Of a DNA stretch of 64,000 nt, positions 26,101-37,770 are shown piece after piece. Source of the DNA: Nissolia schottii (taxonomy: Eukaryota > Streptophyta > Magnoliopsida > Fabales > Fabaceae). The notes beneath the pieces are model-generated. The model had not been told where the DNA came from. It saw only the letters and a program-made list of their open reading frames with translations, and made no database searches. Each line of letters begins with the position of its first letter. Position 1 is the first letter of the stretch. The stretch is taken from contig QANU01013949.1 of NCBI GenBank assembly GCA_003254905.1, positions 124,001-188,000 on the forward strand. Direction: 5' to 3'. The translations under genes were made by a program, and so were the position numbers.

Positions 26101-27730
26101 GCTCGTGTACGAAAGGAGTATGATGAGTCAAGTGACAAGTTGTCTAAATTACAGTCTAAAATATCAAGTCTGAAACAAAAGCTAAAATATGATTTTGGTT
26201 AGTATGGTGCTGGTAATATTGCACTATCAAAACATTTTAATTTTACGTGTAAGTTATGGAATTGACTTGAGTAAAACTTCAATGACGCAGGTCCAGAGAA
26301 GGAGTTTTATTCATTCCATGGCCGTTGCTTTGAGAGCAAAGAGAACAAGTTACATTTTCTATTCTCTACTGTTTTTTCTGTTGTATTTGGCATTTCTGTG
26401 AATCTGCAAGTTTGCAAGTTCCTATTCTTCTCACTCTCTGGTGATGAAAATTTGATTCAGGTACACATACAAAGTCTGCCCTTATAAAGAGGCTTCTCAG
26501 GAGGAGGGCTATTCTAACACCCGTTTGGGGTAAGGTTTTCGTTATTAGTCTATAATTTTTGCACAACTGCTTTTCTCCAGTTCAAAAGAATGTAACTGTT
26601 AGTTGGTGAAAACCAATAGTTTTTTATTTATTTATTTTTTGTTACCCTCTGAAAAAACAGAAAAATAATCATTTCCTTTTTTCAAAAAATTTACAGTCGC
26701 TGGGACAAATTTGATGACTCGTACAGAGTAATGGTGTTCTCTAATGGTGATAAATGCTGGAATGGTCCTGATAGGAGTTTGAGGGTATGCATGTTACAAA
26801 TTTTAAAATTATGTGCAATCATTTCTCACAATTTTGACATGACAGTATTTTCTCTTGTCATTCTAAAATGATTAAAATCAATGGGTTAGATTAGATGTAA
26901 AAGTATCTGGTTAAGTATACTATAAAATTATTAGCTTCTTATGAGTATTATTAATAGATAAAGTAGTGCATCTTGGGTTTGGGACGTACTTTCATGGTGC
27001 TCTGGCTGGTGAATTTTTTTTTTGTGACGTTGGGCAAGTGCAATTTTAATTTACATACATCATACTAACAAGAAGAAAAACACCTAACTAGTCAGCAGAG
27101 TTGCCCATTGAAATAAGAACTTAAAATGTTCTGTTTTACAGACCCTCTGTGATTGATGGCTTTGTTTTGTATTTTTTTATCCTCATTTTAACAGGTCAGG
27201 CTCAGATGTGGGTTGAAAAATGAGATTACTGATGTTGATGAACCAAGCCGTTGCGAGTACGGGATGACACCTTCCTTTTTATCACTTTTTTCTACGGGAT
27301 GCTTTCCTTTTCTCATTGTTGTTTCATGGGCATCATTGCAGATATGCAGCTTTGTTATCTACCCCGGCCCTTTGTAAGGAGGAAAAGCTGAAGGTACTAC
27401 TCTAATTGCGTGATAACAAAATGACAAATGTTGTCCTTGTCTCAATATGGAGAAATACTTACATGCTCACGGAGCACATTTAATGCGTGCTCCATGAATA
27501 TTATCGACCATTGATTCTAGCTGCTTGTATATTTTTTAAGTACTCTAAATTCTCTAAATTCAAACCAATTGTTAATGATGCTCATGGAACACATTAAATA
27601 TGCTCCATGAGCATGCAAATATTTCTCCTCGCTACGTTACTAATGCCGAGCTGTTCCACTTTGACAGGAATTACAACAAAAGTTAGACTCATTGAATTCG
27701 CAGCAACCAGAAAATCATGATGAGTTGTGA
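20169..27730 (+). CDS. PSL4: Glucosidase II beta subunit (PRKCSH family), ER-resident
   Basis: Sixteen exons: 20169-20274, 20392-20508, 20631-20726, 21193-21432, 22728-22957, 23445-23543, 23674-23766, 25497-25830, 25915-26019, 26096-26197, 26291-26348, 26461-26529, 26697-26784, 27195-27256, 27342-27393, 27668-27730. They join in frame to 637 residues. There is a signal peptide (about 1-23). Two cysteine-rich LDLa-like repeats follow (about 40-120) with [13 protein letters not shown] and [14 protein letters not shown], which hold the Ca-binding acids. Next come coiled-coil segments and an acidic linker with a repeated REDEHxDL (about residue 406). The C-terminal MRH lectin domain (about 508-612) has the Gln, Arg (RLRCG), Glu and Tyr (CEY) expected for mannose binding. 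The protein ends in HDEL, the ER retrieval signal. The subunit recruits and retains the catalytic alpha subunit, which trims glucose from N-glycans in the calnexin cycle. In Arabidopsis, PSL4 is needed for EFR immune-receptor folding (family knowledge). Confidence 0.96.
22256..22650 (+). mobile_element. LINE 3'-end remnant in intron 4 of glucosidase II beta
   Basis: Decayed C-terminus of a non-LTR retrotransposon ORF2. [14 protein letters not shown] is readable near 22400-22440 and [20 protein letters not shown] near 22548-22607. Stops and frame changes separate them. Same family as 18511-19093, same orientation as the host gene. It sits within the 1.3-kb intron between exons 4 and 5. Confidence 0.7.
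23767..25496 (+). other. Long intron 7 of the glucosidase II beta gene
   Basis: This 1.7-kb intron is the largest of the gene. It shows no exon-like open frame in phase with its neighbours and no clearly recognisable transposon domain. The stretch 24300-25300 looks like inserted sequence of unknown origin, because it is less T-rich than the other introns. Confidence 0.4.
27449..27628. mobile_element. MITE-like element, family B, in glucosidase II beta intron 15
   Basis: About 180 bp with long imperfect inverted arms. The left begins GGAGAAATACTTACATGCTC and the right ends GAGCATGCAAATATTTCTCC. Each arm also contains GGAGCACATTTAATG/CATTAAATATGCTCC. No coding sequence. A truncated relative lies at 6175-6312. 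Confidence 0.8.
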
Positions 27731-29087
27731 ACAATCGGTATGGATTTAACCAGGTAAGCTTACAAGGCAGTGTGATTCCCTTTTTCTTGAGACTTTTTGA
27801 ATCATGAGATGATCAAATTTTACTTTGAACAGGTAGTATGAAGATCTTCAAGTAACTGAAGAAGTGGCGCCCTTAAGTTTTGTATGCTAGACCTTTCCCA
27901 AATTTGATATTTGGTGGGGGTTAGGAAAGGGAATAGGGAACGGGTTTGGTAATCCTTGTGGCAGGTCCGAGTTGGCAACATTTTAATGTGACTAATCTCA
28001 TCGCACATTTTTTCTTTTGTTGAACTCAGATTTACTACCTGGGCAATTGGCTCTCCTTGAACTAATCCATTCCATTCGCTACGGACAGGTTTTTTTTTTC
28101 TCATACTTTGCAAAATACTAAACAGCGAGAATTTCTTAGCTAGAATTTTTGTCATGATGAGTGGACATTTTTATTAAATCTTAAATGGATAAGCTGTTTT
28201 TACCACGAATCTGATCCAACATCTATCATTACTCTCATAAACTAATAGCATGGGATGTAGATTTGGCACTTCTATTAAATTACCCAACATCTATCATAAC
28301 TCTCAACTAGTGTGGGATGTGGAATTTGCACGTTTTGTTTGGTCTCTTGAGGAAATTTGATAGGAATTTATTTGATGTTTGCATGACAAGAACGTCGGTA
28401 GGGAAGAGAAAGAAAAGGGTAAAATAGTGTTTGAAAAAAAATTTGAATTAAGCGCATGTTGTAAATATGTCAATATCGCGATATTCAATAAAGAAACGTG
28501 TACAAGGAAATGGAGATCACTTGTCTCCCAAAACCATCAAGGGTGCCATCTTTACACCTGCTCTTAATATCATTAAAGGGATAGAAATCACATTTAGGGT
28601 TTGTTAAAATTACATTTTATCTTAAATTATGCCCAAAATTTTACTTCATCTCAATTTTTAATTACAATTGATCATTAATGATTTGCTATGTTTTTATTTT
28701 CAAAAGTTTGTAAAAGAAATATTGAGAATAATAAAATATTATTTTTGTTGTGGGATATTTTTGAAAAGAACATTGAACACAAAAAAGAAAAACAAAATAT
28801 AAAATTTATTGTTTTTGTTGTTTTGGCTAAAAAAAAATTAGAAAACACCAAAAAAATAGAAAATAAAAACTTAACTGATTATTAGTGATAAATTACAAAG
28901 AAAAATTAGAGTAGAGTATAATATTATACTTAATTTGAGGTAGAATGCAATTTTGATCAACCTCAAGGATTGTTCGTGCAATTTACCCTAATTTTTTACT
29001 CTGTTCATCCAATATTAAATGTCATTTTTGACACAAGCACATAAATTAAGAAATTAATTAATTTACATATACTTAAAGAAAATATCA
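27731..29087. other. Glucosidase II beta 3' side and AT-rich intergenic DNA
   Basis: The first few hundred bases are likely 3' untranslated region; a possible intron (27754-27832) follows the stop codon. Beyond about 28200 the DNA is AT-rich with no credible gene. A TTTCTTTTT/AAAAAGAAAA-rich stretch at 28700-28870 gives meaningless Lys/Asn-rich open frames. Confidence 0.4.
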
Positions 29088-29893
29088 AATGTTTAGATTA
29101 AATTATCTTTAAATATTTTTGTTTCCCTTACCATTATCTTTCTCTAGTTAAAGTACATGATGAGTTATTGTACAAATAAAATTAAAAAAAAAATATACTT
29201 TTTTAACCAAGTGACAAATATATATATTAGGTTGCCTGCTCAGTATCCAAGGCTTTGCCTCGATTAATCCGGGTCAACCCGAGTCGCGCACTTGGCTATG
29301 GCGGATGAGTCTCCCAGGAGATAATTGCATATACAAGGTCTCGAACTCGGACCTTACTTAAGCGATACCATAGTACGTGTCGAGGGGAATAAAGTGGTCG
29401 CGCACTAAACCCGCCACAAAAGAGTGAAACGCGTAAAACCCACTTCCATGTCTGCCAACAAAGTACCAAGATTGAGGAAAACCGGAGAATCAGCCAAGGT
29501 TAAAATTACCAATTCAAGTTCTCACTATGTTTGTTGTTGACAACTTTCTCAAATTCCCTTCACGCTTTCAATTCTGGGCCAGTAATTTCAGTTCTAGCCT
29601 TCTCCCAAGCTGTAAATAGCTCATATAGGATACAATGATCTTCAATATGCAATGTGGGTATTCACCTTTTCTGTTAAAAATGGAATTTTTCCCTCTAGTA
29701 TGGCGTGTTTTACTTTTAGCTGCGTTGNAATGTTTAGATTAAATTATCTTTAAATATTTTTATTTCTCTTACCATTATCTTTCTCTAGTTAAAGTACATG
29801 ATGAGTTATTGTATAAATAAAATTAAAAAAAAATTATACTTTTTTAACCAAGTGACAACTAATGTTATACGAGAAGATTCTATATGAAAAATG

Positions 29894-29936
<43 letters not shown>

Positions 29937-30431
29937 GGTTGCCTGCCCAGTGTGCTTTGCTTCGACTAATCCGGGTCAACCCGAGTCGCGCACTTGGCTA
30001 TGGCGGATGAGTCTCTCAGGGGATAACTGCATATACAAGGTCTCGAATTAGGGACCTTACTTAAGCGATACCACAGTACGCGTCGAGGGGAATAAAGTGG
30101 TCGCGCACTAAACCTGCCACAAAGAGAGTGAAACGCGTAAAACCCACTTCCCTGTCTCCTAACAAAGTACCAAGATTGAGGAAAACCGGAGAATCAGCCA
30201 AGGTTAAAATTACCAATTCAAGTTCTCACTATGTTTGTTGTTGACAACTTTCTCAAATTCCCTTCACGCTTTCAATTCTGGGCCAGTAATTTCAGTTCTA
30301 GCCTTCTCCCAAGCTGTAAATAGCTCATATAGGATACAATGATCTTCAATATGCAATGTGGGTATTTACCTTTTCTGTTAAAAATGGAATTTTTCCCTCT
30401 AGTATGGCGTGTTTTACTTTTAGCTGCGTTG
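29088..30431 (+). repeat. Near-duplicate 0.64/0.70-kb direct repeat with an ambiguous base at the joint
   Basis: Unit 1 is 29088-29727 and unit 2 is 29729-30431. Both begin AATGTTTAGATTAAATTATC and end TTTTAGCTGCGTTG. They share, in order, an AGTTAAAGTACATGATGAG block, a GGTTGCCTGC...CCGGGTCAACCCGAGTC block and an AATTCTGGGCCAGTAATTTC block. The last 270 bp are almost identical; the middle differs by roughly ten substitutions. Unit 2 has an extra segment of about 60 bp containing (CT)n(AT)n at about 29897-29937. The single base between the units is n. Confidence 0.92.
29728..29728. other. Ambiguous base (n) at the duplication junction
   Basis: The only ambiguous base I noticed in the window. 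It sits exactly between the end of the first repeat unit and the start of the second, as would a join between two overlapping contigs. Confidence 0.9.
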
Positions 30432-30513
30432 CTCAGTTGCTCTGATTATACGATATCCTGATAGCAGTTTCTAAACATTTTCTGCATACATCTAGATGTG
30501 TGCTAGTGTGTGA

Positions 30514-30536
30514 TTATATATATATATATATATATA
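30514..30536. repeat. (TA)n microsatellite
   Basis: About eleven uninterrupted TA units. Confidence 0.9.
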
Positions 30537-31145
30537 GCACTAATATCCAAACTCTACTACTAGTACTAGTGAGACTGACTAATCTATATAGCTAGGAGTA
30601 CTGTGACTGCTCCACTTGACACTGGTTTTTGTTTCGAACGCAAGACCTTTAGTAAGTGGATGAGTATGCCTACCACTCTGAACAACCTTGTGTTGATGTG
30701 TGCTAGTATGATATAATGTTAAAAGAATACTTGGTTTTGAAACATGTTTGAAGATTTCAGGGATCTTTGTGCGTGTTTATGCATACACTAGTGTGAGCTT
30801 ATCTGATTAAATTGTAGGAGGTAACGTGTTTGAATTTTGGACCAATAGTTGAGTCAAGATGGTACTGAACAACTATCATGGAGGACCAGTAGTTGAGTCT
30901 TTGGAGGGCCAGTAGTTGAGTCTTGTTGCATTTAAGTTTCTTCTTATACCTTATTTTATTTTTCTCTTGTTAGGAAGAAATGTTTTCTCCTCACATTTGT
31001 ACTTCCCCTCATTTCTATGTTGTTAATATTTGTTTCTTGTCAATACAAAAATATTTGTCGTGCATGCTGTTGCAGAAGGCTGCATCTTTATGCTATAATG
31101 GTAAGCCTTATTTGTTGTGTGGTTGTCTTTTGATTTTTCTTTTAG

Positions 31146-33075
31146 ATGGAAGAAGTTTGTGAGCCATTGTTTGATGAAAGTGATGAGCATTATGCTGAGG
31201 GGAACTCTTCAGCAGTGGAACATGATCTTGAATCTTTAAACCCACAACCAAATAACTCTCCACTTCCAACTGTGGGTCTGGAGTTTGATACTTTTGATTA
31301 AGTTTACAACTTTTACATATCTATGCAAAGGAACAAGGCTTTGGTATTAGAGTAAGCAATTCATGGTCTAGATCAAAGGGGAAAGAGTGCTATTGAGCAA
31401 AACTTAGCTGCAGTAGTGCTGGTTTCAAGAAAAAGAGTGAGGCCAATAATCCAAGACCGGAAACACGAACTGGTTGTCCTGCAATGGTAGTGATTAGATT
31501 GGGAGGATAGTAGAAGTTGAGCTTCAACACAACCATCAAGTGAGTCCTCAGATCAATCGGTTCAGTAAGTCACATAAGAAAATGATCCTCGCAGCCAGAA
31601 ATTCAGAACCACTGCCTGAGCCTACGACAGAAGTACACACCATCAAGCTGTACCAAACAACTATCATGGATGTCGGTTACAATGACCAGTCAAATTTTGA
31701 AGAAAAGCAGGAAACTGATTTTGATAATTTCAAATATTTGGAACTTAGAGAAGGGGATGCCAATCCTATGTATAATTGTTTTTGTCGAATGAAGTTGACA
31801 AAGCCAAATTTCTTTTACCTGCTTGATATTGATGATGACAGGCGCCTAAAAAATGTGTTTTGGCCTGAGCCTAGGTTAGGGTTGCTTATGAGTACTTTAG
31901 TGACAGTGTCACTATAGACACAACATGTTTAGCAAACAAATATGGAATCCCTTTGATTTTGTCGATGCAAACCACCATGGGACATTCTATATTATTGGGC
32001 TGTGGCTTCCTTGGGCATGAATAAGTGGATTACTTTGTCTGGGTATTCAAGGCATGGGTTAAGTGTATGCTTGGTCGTCCTCTGCATGTTATGGTTCCCG
32101 ACCAGTGCAAATCCTTGCAAATTGCAGTTGCTCGGGTTTTCTGTCATGCTCGCCACTGTTATTCTTTGCAGCATATCATGCAAAGAGTGCCAGAAAAGTT
32201 GGGAGGGTTGAAAGGATATGATACTGTATAAAGCCGTCTACGAGTCATTGAAGATAGTTGAGTTTGAAACTTGTTGGGCTGATATGATTAAATGTTATGG
32301 ATTGGGAGATAACAAGTGGCTTAAGACATTGTATGAAGATCGGTATTTCTGGGTTCCAGTTTACCTGAAAGACAGATCCCAACAAAACAAAACAAGGGTC
32401 TGGCTGCAATTTTCGATGGATATGTACATAAACATGCATCCTTTAAGGACAAGTATGACCTAGCTCTGCACAGGAAGCATCTGAAAGAAGCCATGGCTGA
32501 TTTGGAGTTGAGAGAACCAGCCTTTGAGTTGCATACGAAATGTAATTTTGAGGCGCTGCTTTCGAAGTTGTATACAAAAGAGATCTTTAGCAAGTTTCAG
32601 TCTGAGGTTGAGGGCATGTACTCTTGCTTCAACACAAGACTGGTAAATGTTAATGGGATCTATAATAACATGCATTGTGAAAGAAACAGTTCCAAGTTGA
32701 GGGAAATGAGGAGGGAGTCAAAAGCTTTGAAGTTTTATAGGAAACCACGGAATTGGATATTCCATGCATCTGCAGCTTGTTCAGTTACAAAGGCAGCCAT
32801 GAATTGAACGTTCTCAACTACAATGGCGTCGAGAAAATCCCTTCATGGTACATCCTGCAACGTTGGAAGAGGGATTTCAAACAAAGGCTTGATCCACACC
32901 ATGTCGCCGGTGATGTTGATACTTGCAACCCTGTGTACCGGGGTACTCACCTATTGAACCATGCCCTTCCAGTATTAGAAGATGGGGCACAGTCACAGGA
33001 GCATTATATGATTGCTGTAAAATTAAGAACCGCGCGCAGGAATTGCTAGACAAGTTTGATGTTGCGGAGAATAAC
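31146..33075 (+). pseudogene. FAR1-related sequence (FRS6/8-like) pseudogene
   Basis: Successive pieces in different frames read as one FAR1-related protein. First is an acidic N-terminus from the ATG at 31146 (MEEVCEPLFDESDEHYAEGN). An in-frame TAA replaces a residue right after GLEFDTFD at about 31300. Then come a FAR1-type DNA-binding segment, 31540-31917 (SPQINRFSKSHKKMILAA onward), a MULE-transposase-like core (about 31919-32230, with LGRPL.VMVPDQCKSLQIA), 32218-32463, 32493-32807 and 32753-33049. At least five frameshifts, one stop and a loss in the C-terminal SWIM-type zinc finger (CICSLFSYKG is kept, but the following Cys-x-His is gone) make it non-functional. FRS proteins are transcription factors derived from Mutator-like transposases. 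A short intron-like gap (GTAAGC...TTTTAG, 31101-31145) before the ATG suggests duplication of a genomic copy rather than a retrocopy. This is an inference. Confidence 0.88.
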
Positions 33076-34042
33076 TCATTGTAAACAAGCAAATGCCAGC
33101 CAGTGCCTATCGGTATTCTTGTTGCATATAAAGTATGATTTATTTGAATCCATCTGCGTGATTAATACGCAAGCAGAAGTTGATATTCTAGAGTTTGGCT
33201 CTCCTGCAAATTGTACCATACATTATACAATCATTAACCTTTTTAACTTTGGCTATATCTGTTTGCAAACAACCTGCATGAAGATACAATGAAATAGAAG
33301 CAGGTTATTCTGGAGGTATAAAATTCTCCGCATTCCTAATTTCTACGGTGGTGTTTCACGCATTACCAATAATCTAGATTGCAAATTGGTGGTGCGGATG
33401 GGAGTGGTGGCTGTAGTGGCAGATGGTGGTGGCGGCTGTGGCGATTGCAGCGGTAGGAGAATGGACTGCGTAAATTCCGTAATCCACTTTATCACCTGGG
33501 AGGTGACATGGATTATTTTTGGCAATCTATGTTACCTACCATTTTAATTAACCAAACAAGTCAATGTGAATTATAATTAAGTATATTTATTATAAAGGTT
33601 AAAGTTAAATCTTATAAATAAATTATTTCAATGGAAATTTTTGTCATGCATGATAAAAAATGAATTTTCACCGTTAACGAATAAAGTGAGTCTCATACAT
33701 GATATATGTAACAAAGAAATTCTTTTCCTTAGGAGTATTTTGTTTTTTTGGTTTAGTGTAATTTTAAGTTTAAACCAATGAACCACGCTTCATAACGGTA
33801 GGTGGGTCCAATTTACAAAGGCTCAACTATAGAATTTTATTAATAAAAATATCTAATTAGTACAAACTTAAAAAATGTAAATACAATTTTAATTTTGAGT
33901 GAAATTATAATAAGAACATAACAATTTAAAATAACTAAACCAAAAAAAATCAATTAAAAGATTTATGTATGATTGATTCAGATATCAAATTTCCAAATCT
34001 GCAACATGACAATAACATCATAATAAAAAGCATTGAAATTTT

Positions 34043-34077
<35 letters not shown>

Positions 34078-35267
34078 TTTATTTATAAACAACCGGTTAA
34101 CAACACCCAAATTAAAAGATTACAATGTCACCATATAGGAAAAAGGGTGCTAGCCCCATCTGCTAAAAAAAATAAGAGAGAAAATGCTAAACGTCAAAAA
34201 TATAAAAATCTAAAGATAAATTATGATCATGTTTAGCCAAAGCACAAAAATTTATTTTTCTATTAACATTGTGAGAGTGAACGGTCAAATTTGTATTTAG
34301 AAAAACAATAATAATTTTCACCAACGGAAAGCGAGAATAAATAAGATCTAGAGAGACTTAAATAAAATTAGTAACACACTTAAAATATAGTTAAAAGAAA
34401 ATGATTAAAAAATATCCACAAAAGCATCTCAAATGGCCTTATTAAAAAATACTAGAAAAGATACCCTAAAAGCTCACTCAACAAAAGTAACCAAACAAAT
34501 AAAACATTACAGCTAAAGACAGATATAAAACCACCTTTTTAATTTCTAATAATCTCTCCACAGGATGATGAGACACCATAATTAACCACCGATTCATCAA
34601 CATTAACTTTTATCCCACTCTCAGGCTCCCAAGCTATGGCGCACCCGATAATGATAATGAGGAATATATAATTTAATGAAACGCACGTGATAATTGTTTG
34701 TAGTTACTTCCAAAACTACTTTTTTATTTTTTTTAACTAGTTGTGTATATGCACTGTTACTATGCGTAAAGAATCTCGTGAGAAATTTCTACCGTAATAA
34801 ACACGTTACGCGAATAAAGGTATCTTTTTTTATTTTTGAAGGCGATACTAAAAGAAAAATATTTAAACAGTAATAAATCTCGCGAATCGAATTATTCTAT
34901 ACTGCTTGACAAAGAGTAGCAGTAGTAACCAGTAAAGTAACTGCTTATTGTTTACGACAAAAATCATAGATTATGCCATCTTTAGGCAAATGAGTTTTTT
35001 TTTTTTTTTTTTAAAACCCTAATCAATAAAGTTTTGAATTCATGATAAATATTTTCATAATATTTATAAAAAAAAAATAGGGAGTGGTAGTCTCTTTTGC
35101 CAAAGGGAGCAGTCACAGGTCACACAACGACGTCTCTTTCTGCATTTATTTAAAGGAGAGAATAGAAAAGAGGTTTTGTTCGCTTCCTCGTTGAAATTCA
35201 GAGGCAGAGGTTGCAGCACGCAGAACAAGAATAGCTTGTTGATTAGATTTGATCTCATCGGAGAGAG
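33076..35267. other. Intergenic stretch left of pyruvate kinase
   Basis: No gene is recognised. It contains a G/T-rich trinucleotide-like patch (GGTGG/GGCGG repeats, 33390-33460) and otherwise very AT-rich DNA. The last 150 bp or so should be the 5' untranslated region of pyruvate kinase. Confidence 0.4.
34041..34077. repeat. (TA)n microsatellite
   Basis: A TA run of about 18 units, interrupted once by TG. Confidence 0.9.
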
Positions 35268-37770
35268 ATGGCGGCGATGTACGATAACGGAGAGGTGGCG
35301 GCGGAGGTGGTAGAGAAGAGGCCGAAGACGAAGATCGTGTGCACGCTGGGACCCGCATCGAGGTCCATCCCCATGATCGAGAAGCTTCTTCACGCAGGCA
35401 TGAACGTCGCCCGCTTCAACTTCTCCCATGGATCCCACGAGTACCACCAGGAAACCCTCGATAACCTTAGGGATGCCATGGAAAACACTGGTATTCTTTG
35501 CGCCGTCATGCTCGACACCAAGGTAGTTCCTCGTTTCATTTTTAATTTCTTACTCTGCAGTTTCAATATGAAAACCGTTAATCCTAGCCTTGGTGTATGG
35601 TTTGGTATGTATGCTGGTTCATTTTTTTTTATTTTTTATTTTTTATTTTTTATTTTTTATTTTTTACGTTTATAACCGTTATAAATATATGTATGCACAA
35701 TCAATGACAACAACTAAGCCGTTCCACTAAGTGATTAGCTACATCATAGTGTCATGTATCATTAAACATTACTACATTTCTAACCTCTGATCCATGTCAT
35801 AAAGTTTTGACGAAATTTTAGGTCAAGGGCTGTGTACCTATTACAACCCTAACTCTTTTATTTGAGCTTAGCTCTTTTATTTGAGTTAGGACTGGCTATA
35901 TAAATATTTGGAATAAAGCACAACATAGGCAGAATTGTGAAGAATAAAGTTCAATGCATTCAAAACATGGGTTGGTGATGTTGTGTTTATTATCTTTCAT
36001 GGTGAATTGGTTGAACACAATCCAAGAAGGGTTGTTTCAATCGTTTATTAAGGCTTTGCGCTTCATGAACCTAAATAAAAATGAGCCTAACATTATTGAG
36101 TTCCTAATCTTTTTCCATTTTATGTGTTTGGGTTGGTGTAGGGCCCTGAGATTCGAACTGGATTTCTCAAGGATGGCAAGCCTGTCCAACTGAAACAAGG
36201 TCAGGAAATAACCATTTCAACTGACTACAGCATAAAGGGGGATGAGAATATGATCTGTATGAGCTACAAGAAGTTGCCTGAGGATGTGAAGCCCGGGATG
36301 GTCATACTATGCGCTGATGGCACAATATCGTTCACAGTTTTGAAGTGTGACAAGGAAGCTGGTTTAGTTAAATGCCGTTGTGAGAACTCTGCTATGCTTG
36401 GCGAGAGAAAGAATGTTAATCTGCCTGGGGTGATAGTGGATCTCCCAACTTTGACAGAGAAAGACAAAGAAGATATCTTGAACTGGGGAGTTCCCAACAA
36501 GATTGACATGATTGCTCTTTCTTTTGTTCGAAAAGGTTCTGACCTTGTGCAAGTTCGCAGATTGCTGGGGAAGCATGCTAAGAGCATTCTTCTCATGTCG
36601 AAGGTATGTCAAGTTCCTTTTTCATGGTAAAGACATGATTCTGGATCTGGTTAAAAATATGAGTTAGGGTATTATTTGTTCTGCATCAGTTCTGAACTAA
36701 TGGAATCATTTTCCCTGTTTCCCTGTCTCCACTTTATGATCTTTAACACATTTGTTTGGAGCTTGTTGATTTCCTGGAGTATTGAGATGCTTGTCTTATC
36801 CACTGTTATTGTCTTACAGATTTAGGATGTTCTTTTAAGAAACTATCTTATGAGCTTTTCTAATGATGTCATTATTAGCTATCTCTATTGCATGTTATAT
36901 TTAATTACTTGTTTGTGGTAACTTTTTCTGTCTGTTACTACAAAATTTCTGTGGCAGGTTGAAAACCAAGAAGGAGTTGCAAATTTTGATGAAATCCTTG
37001 CAAATTCTGATGCATTTATGGTGGCACGTGGTGACCTTGGAATGGAAATCCCAATTGAGAAGATATTCCTTGCGCAGAAAGTGATGATTTATAAGTGCAA
37101 CATCCAAGGAAAACCGGTTGTGACTGCAACCCAGATGCTGGAGTCAATGATCAAGTCTCCCAGGCCAACAAGGGCAGAAGCCACTGATGTTGCCAATGCA
37201 GTTCTTGATGGCACAGACTGCGTGATGCTTAGTGGAGAAACAGCTGCTGGAGCTTATCCAGACCTTGCTGTTCGAACGATGGCCAAGATATGCGTTGAAG
37301 CAGAGAGCACCCTTGACTATGGAGATGTGTTCAAAAGGATCATGGAGCACTCACCAGTACCCATGAGCCCATTGGAGAGTCTGGCTTCTTCTGCCGTTAG
37401 AACAGCTAACTCAGCTAGAGCAGCTCTTATATTGGTTCTAACAAGGGGAGGAAGTACTGCAAAATTGGTGGCTAAATACAGGCCAGGCATGCCAATTCTT
37501 TCTGTGGTTGTCCCTGAGATTAAGACCGATACCTTCGACTGGTCTTGCAGTGATGAGGCCCCTGCAAGGCATAGCTTGATATTCCGTGGGTTGGTCCCAG
37601 TATTAAGCGCAGGTTCTGCCAGAGCTTCTCATGCAGAAACAACAGAAGAAGCACTAGAATTTGCCCTTCAGCATGCCAAAGTAAAGGGTCTCTGCGATGT
37701 GGGGGATTCTGTTGTGGCTCTGCACCGTGTTGGCACTGCATCAGTCATCAAAATCGTTACTGTTAAATGA
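35268..37770 (+). CDS. Pyruvate kinase, cytosolic type
   Basis: Three exons, 35268-35522, 36142-36603 and 36958-37770, joined in phase 0, give 509 residues, the usual length for plant cytosolic pyruvate kinase. There is no transit peptide: KTKIVCTLGPASRS begins at about residue 20. Visible are the nucleotide/K+ site MNVARFNFSHGSHE, the PEIRTGFL start of the second part of the barrel, the B domain, the catalytic lysine in ILLMSKVENQEG (K239, with the second intron directly after it), MVARGDLGMEI with the metal-binding acids, TATQMLESM and SGETAAGAYP. The C-terminal regulatory domain follows (LTRGGSTAKLVAKYRP). The enzyme makes pyruvate and ATP from phosphoenolpyruvate and ADP, the last step of glycolysis. 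The ATG 35268 opens MAAMYDNG; a second in-frame ATG follows three codons later. Confidence 0.98.
35623..35665. repeat. (ATTTTTT)n minisatellite in pyruvate kinase intron 1
   Basis: Six or so ATTTTTT units in a row. Confidence 0.9.

Noticed and set aside
29222-29420. tRNA-derived SINE or tRNA gene (GGTCTCGAACTCGG resembles a B box)
   Set aside because: No matching A box at the right distance and no cloverleaf that I could fold; left as part of the duplicated segment.
34033-34236. Plus-strand open frame of 67 codons
   Set aside because: It starts in a TA microsatellite (Ile/Tyr repeats) and has no recognisable domain.
36264-36612. Minus-strand open frames of 110 and 82 codons
   Set aside because: Antisense to pyruvate kinase exon 2.
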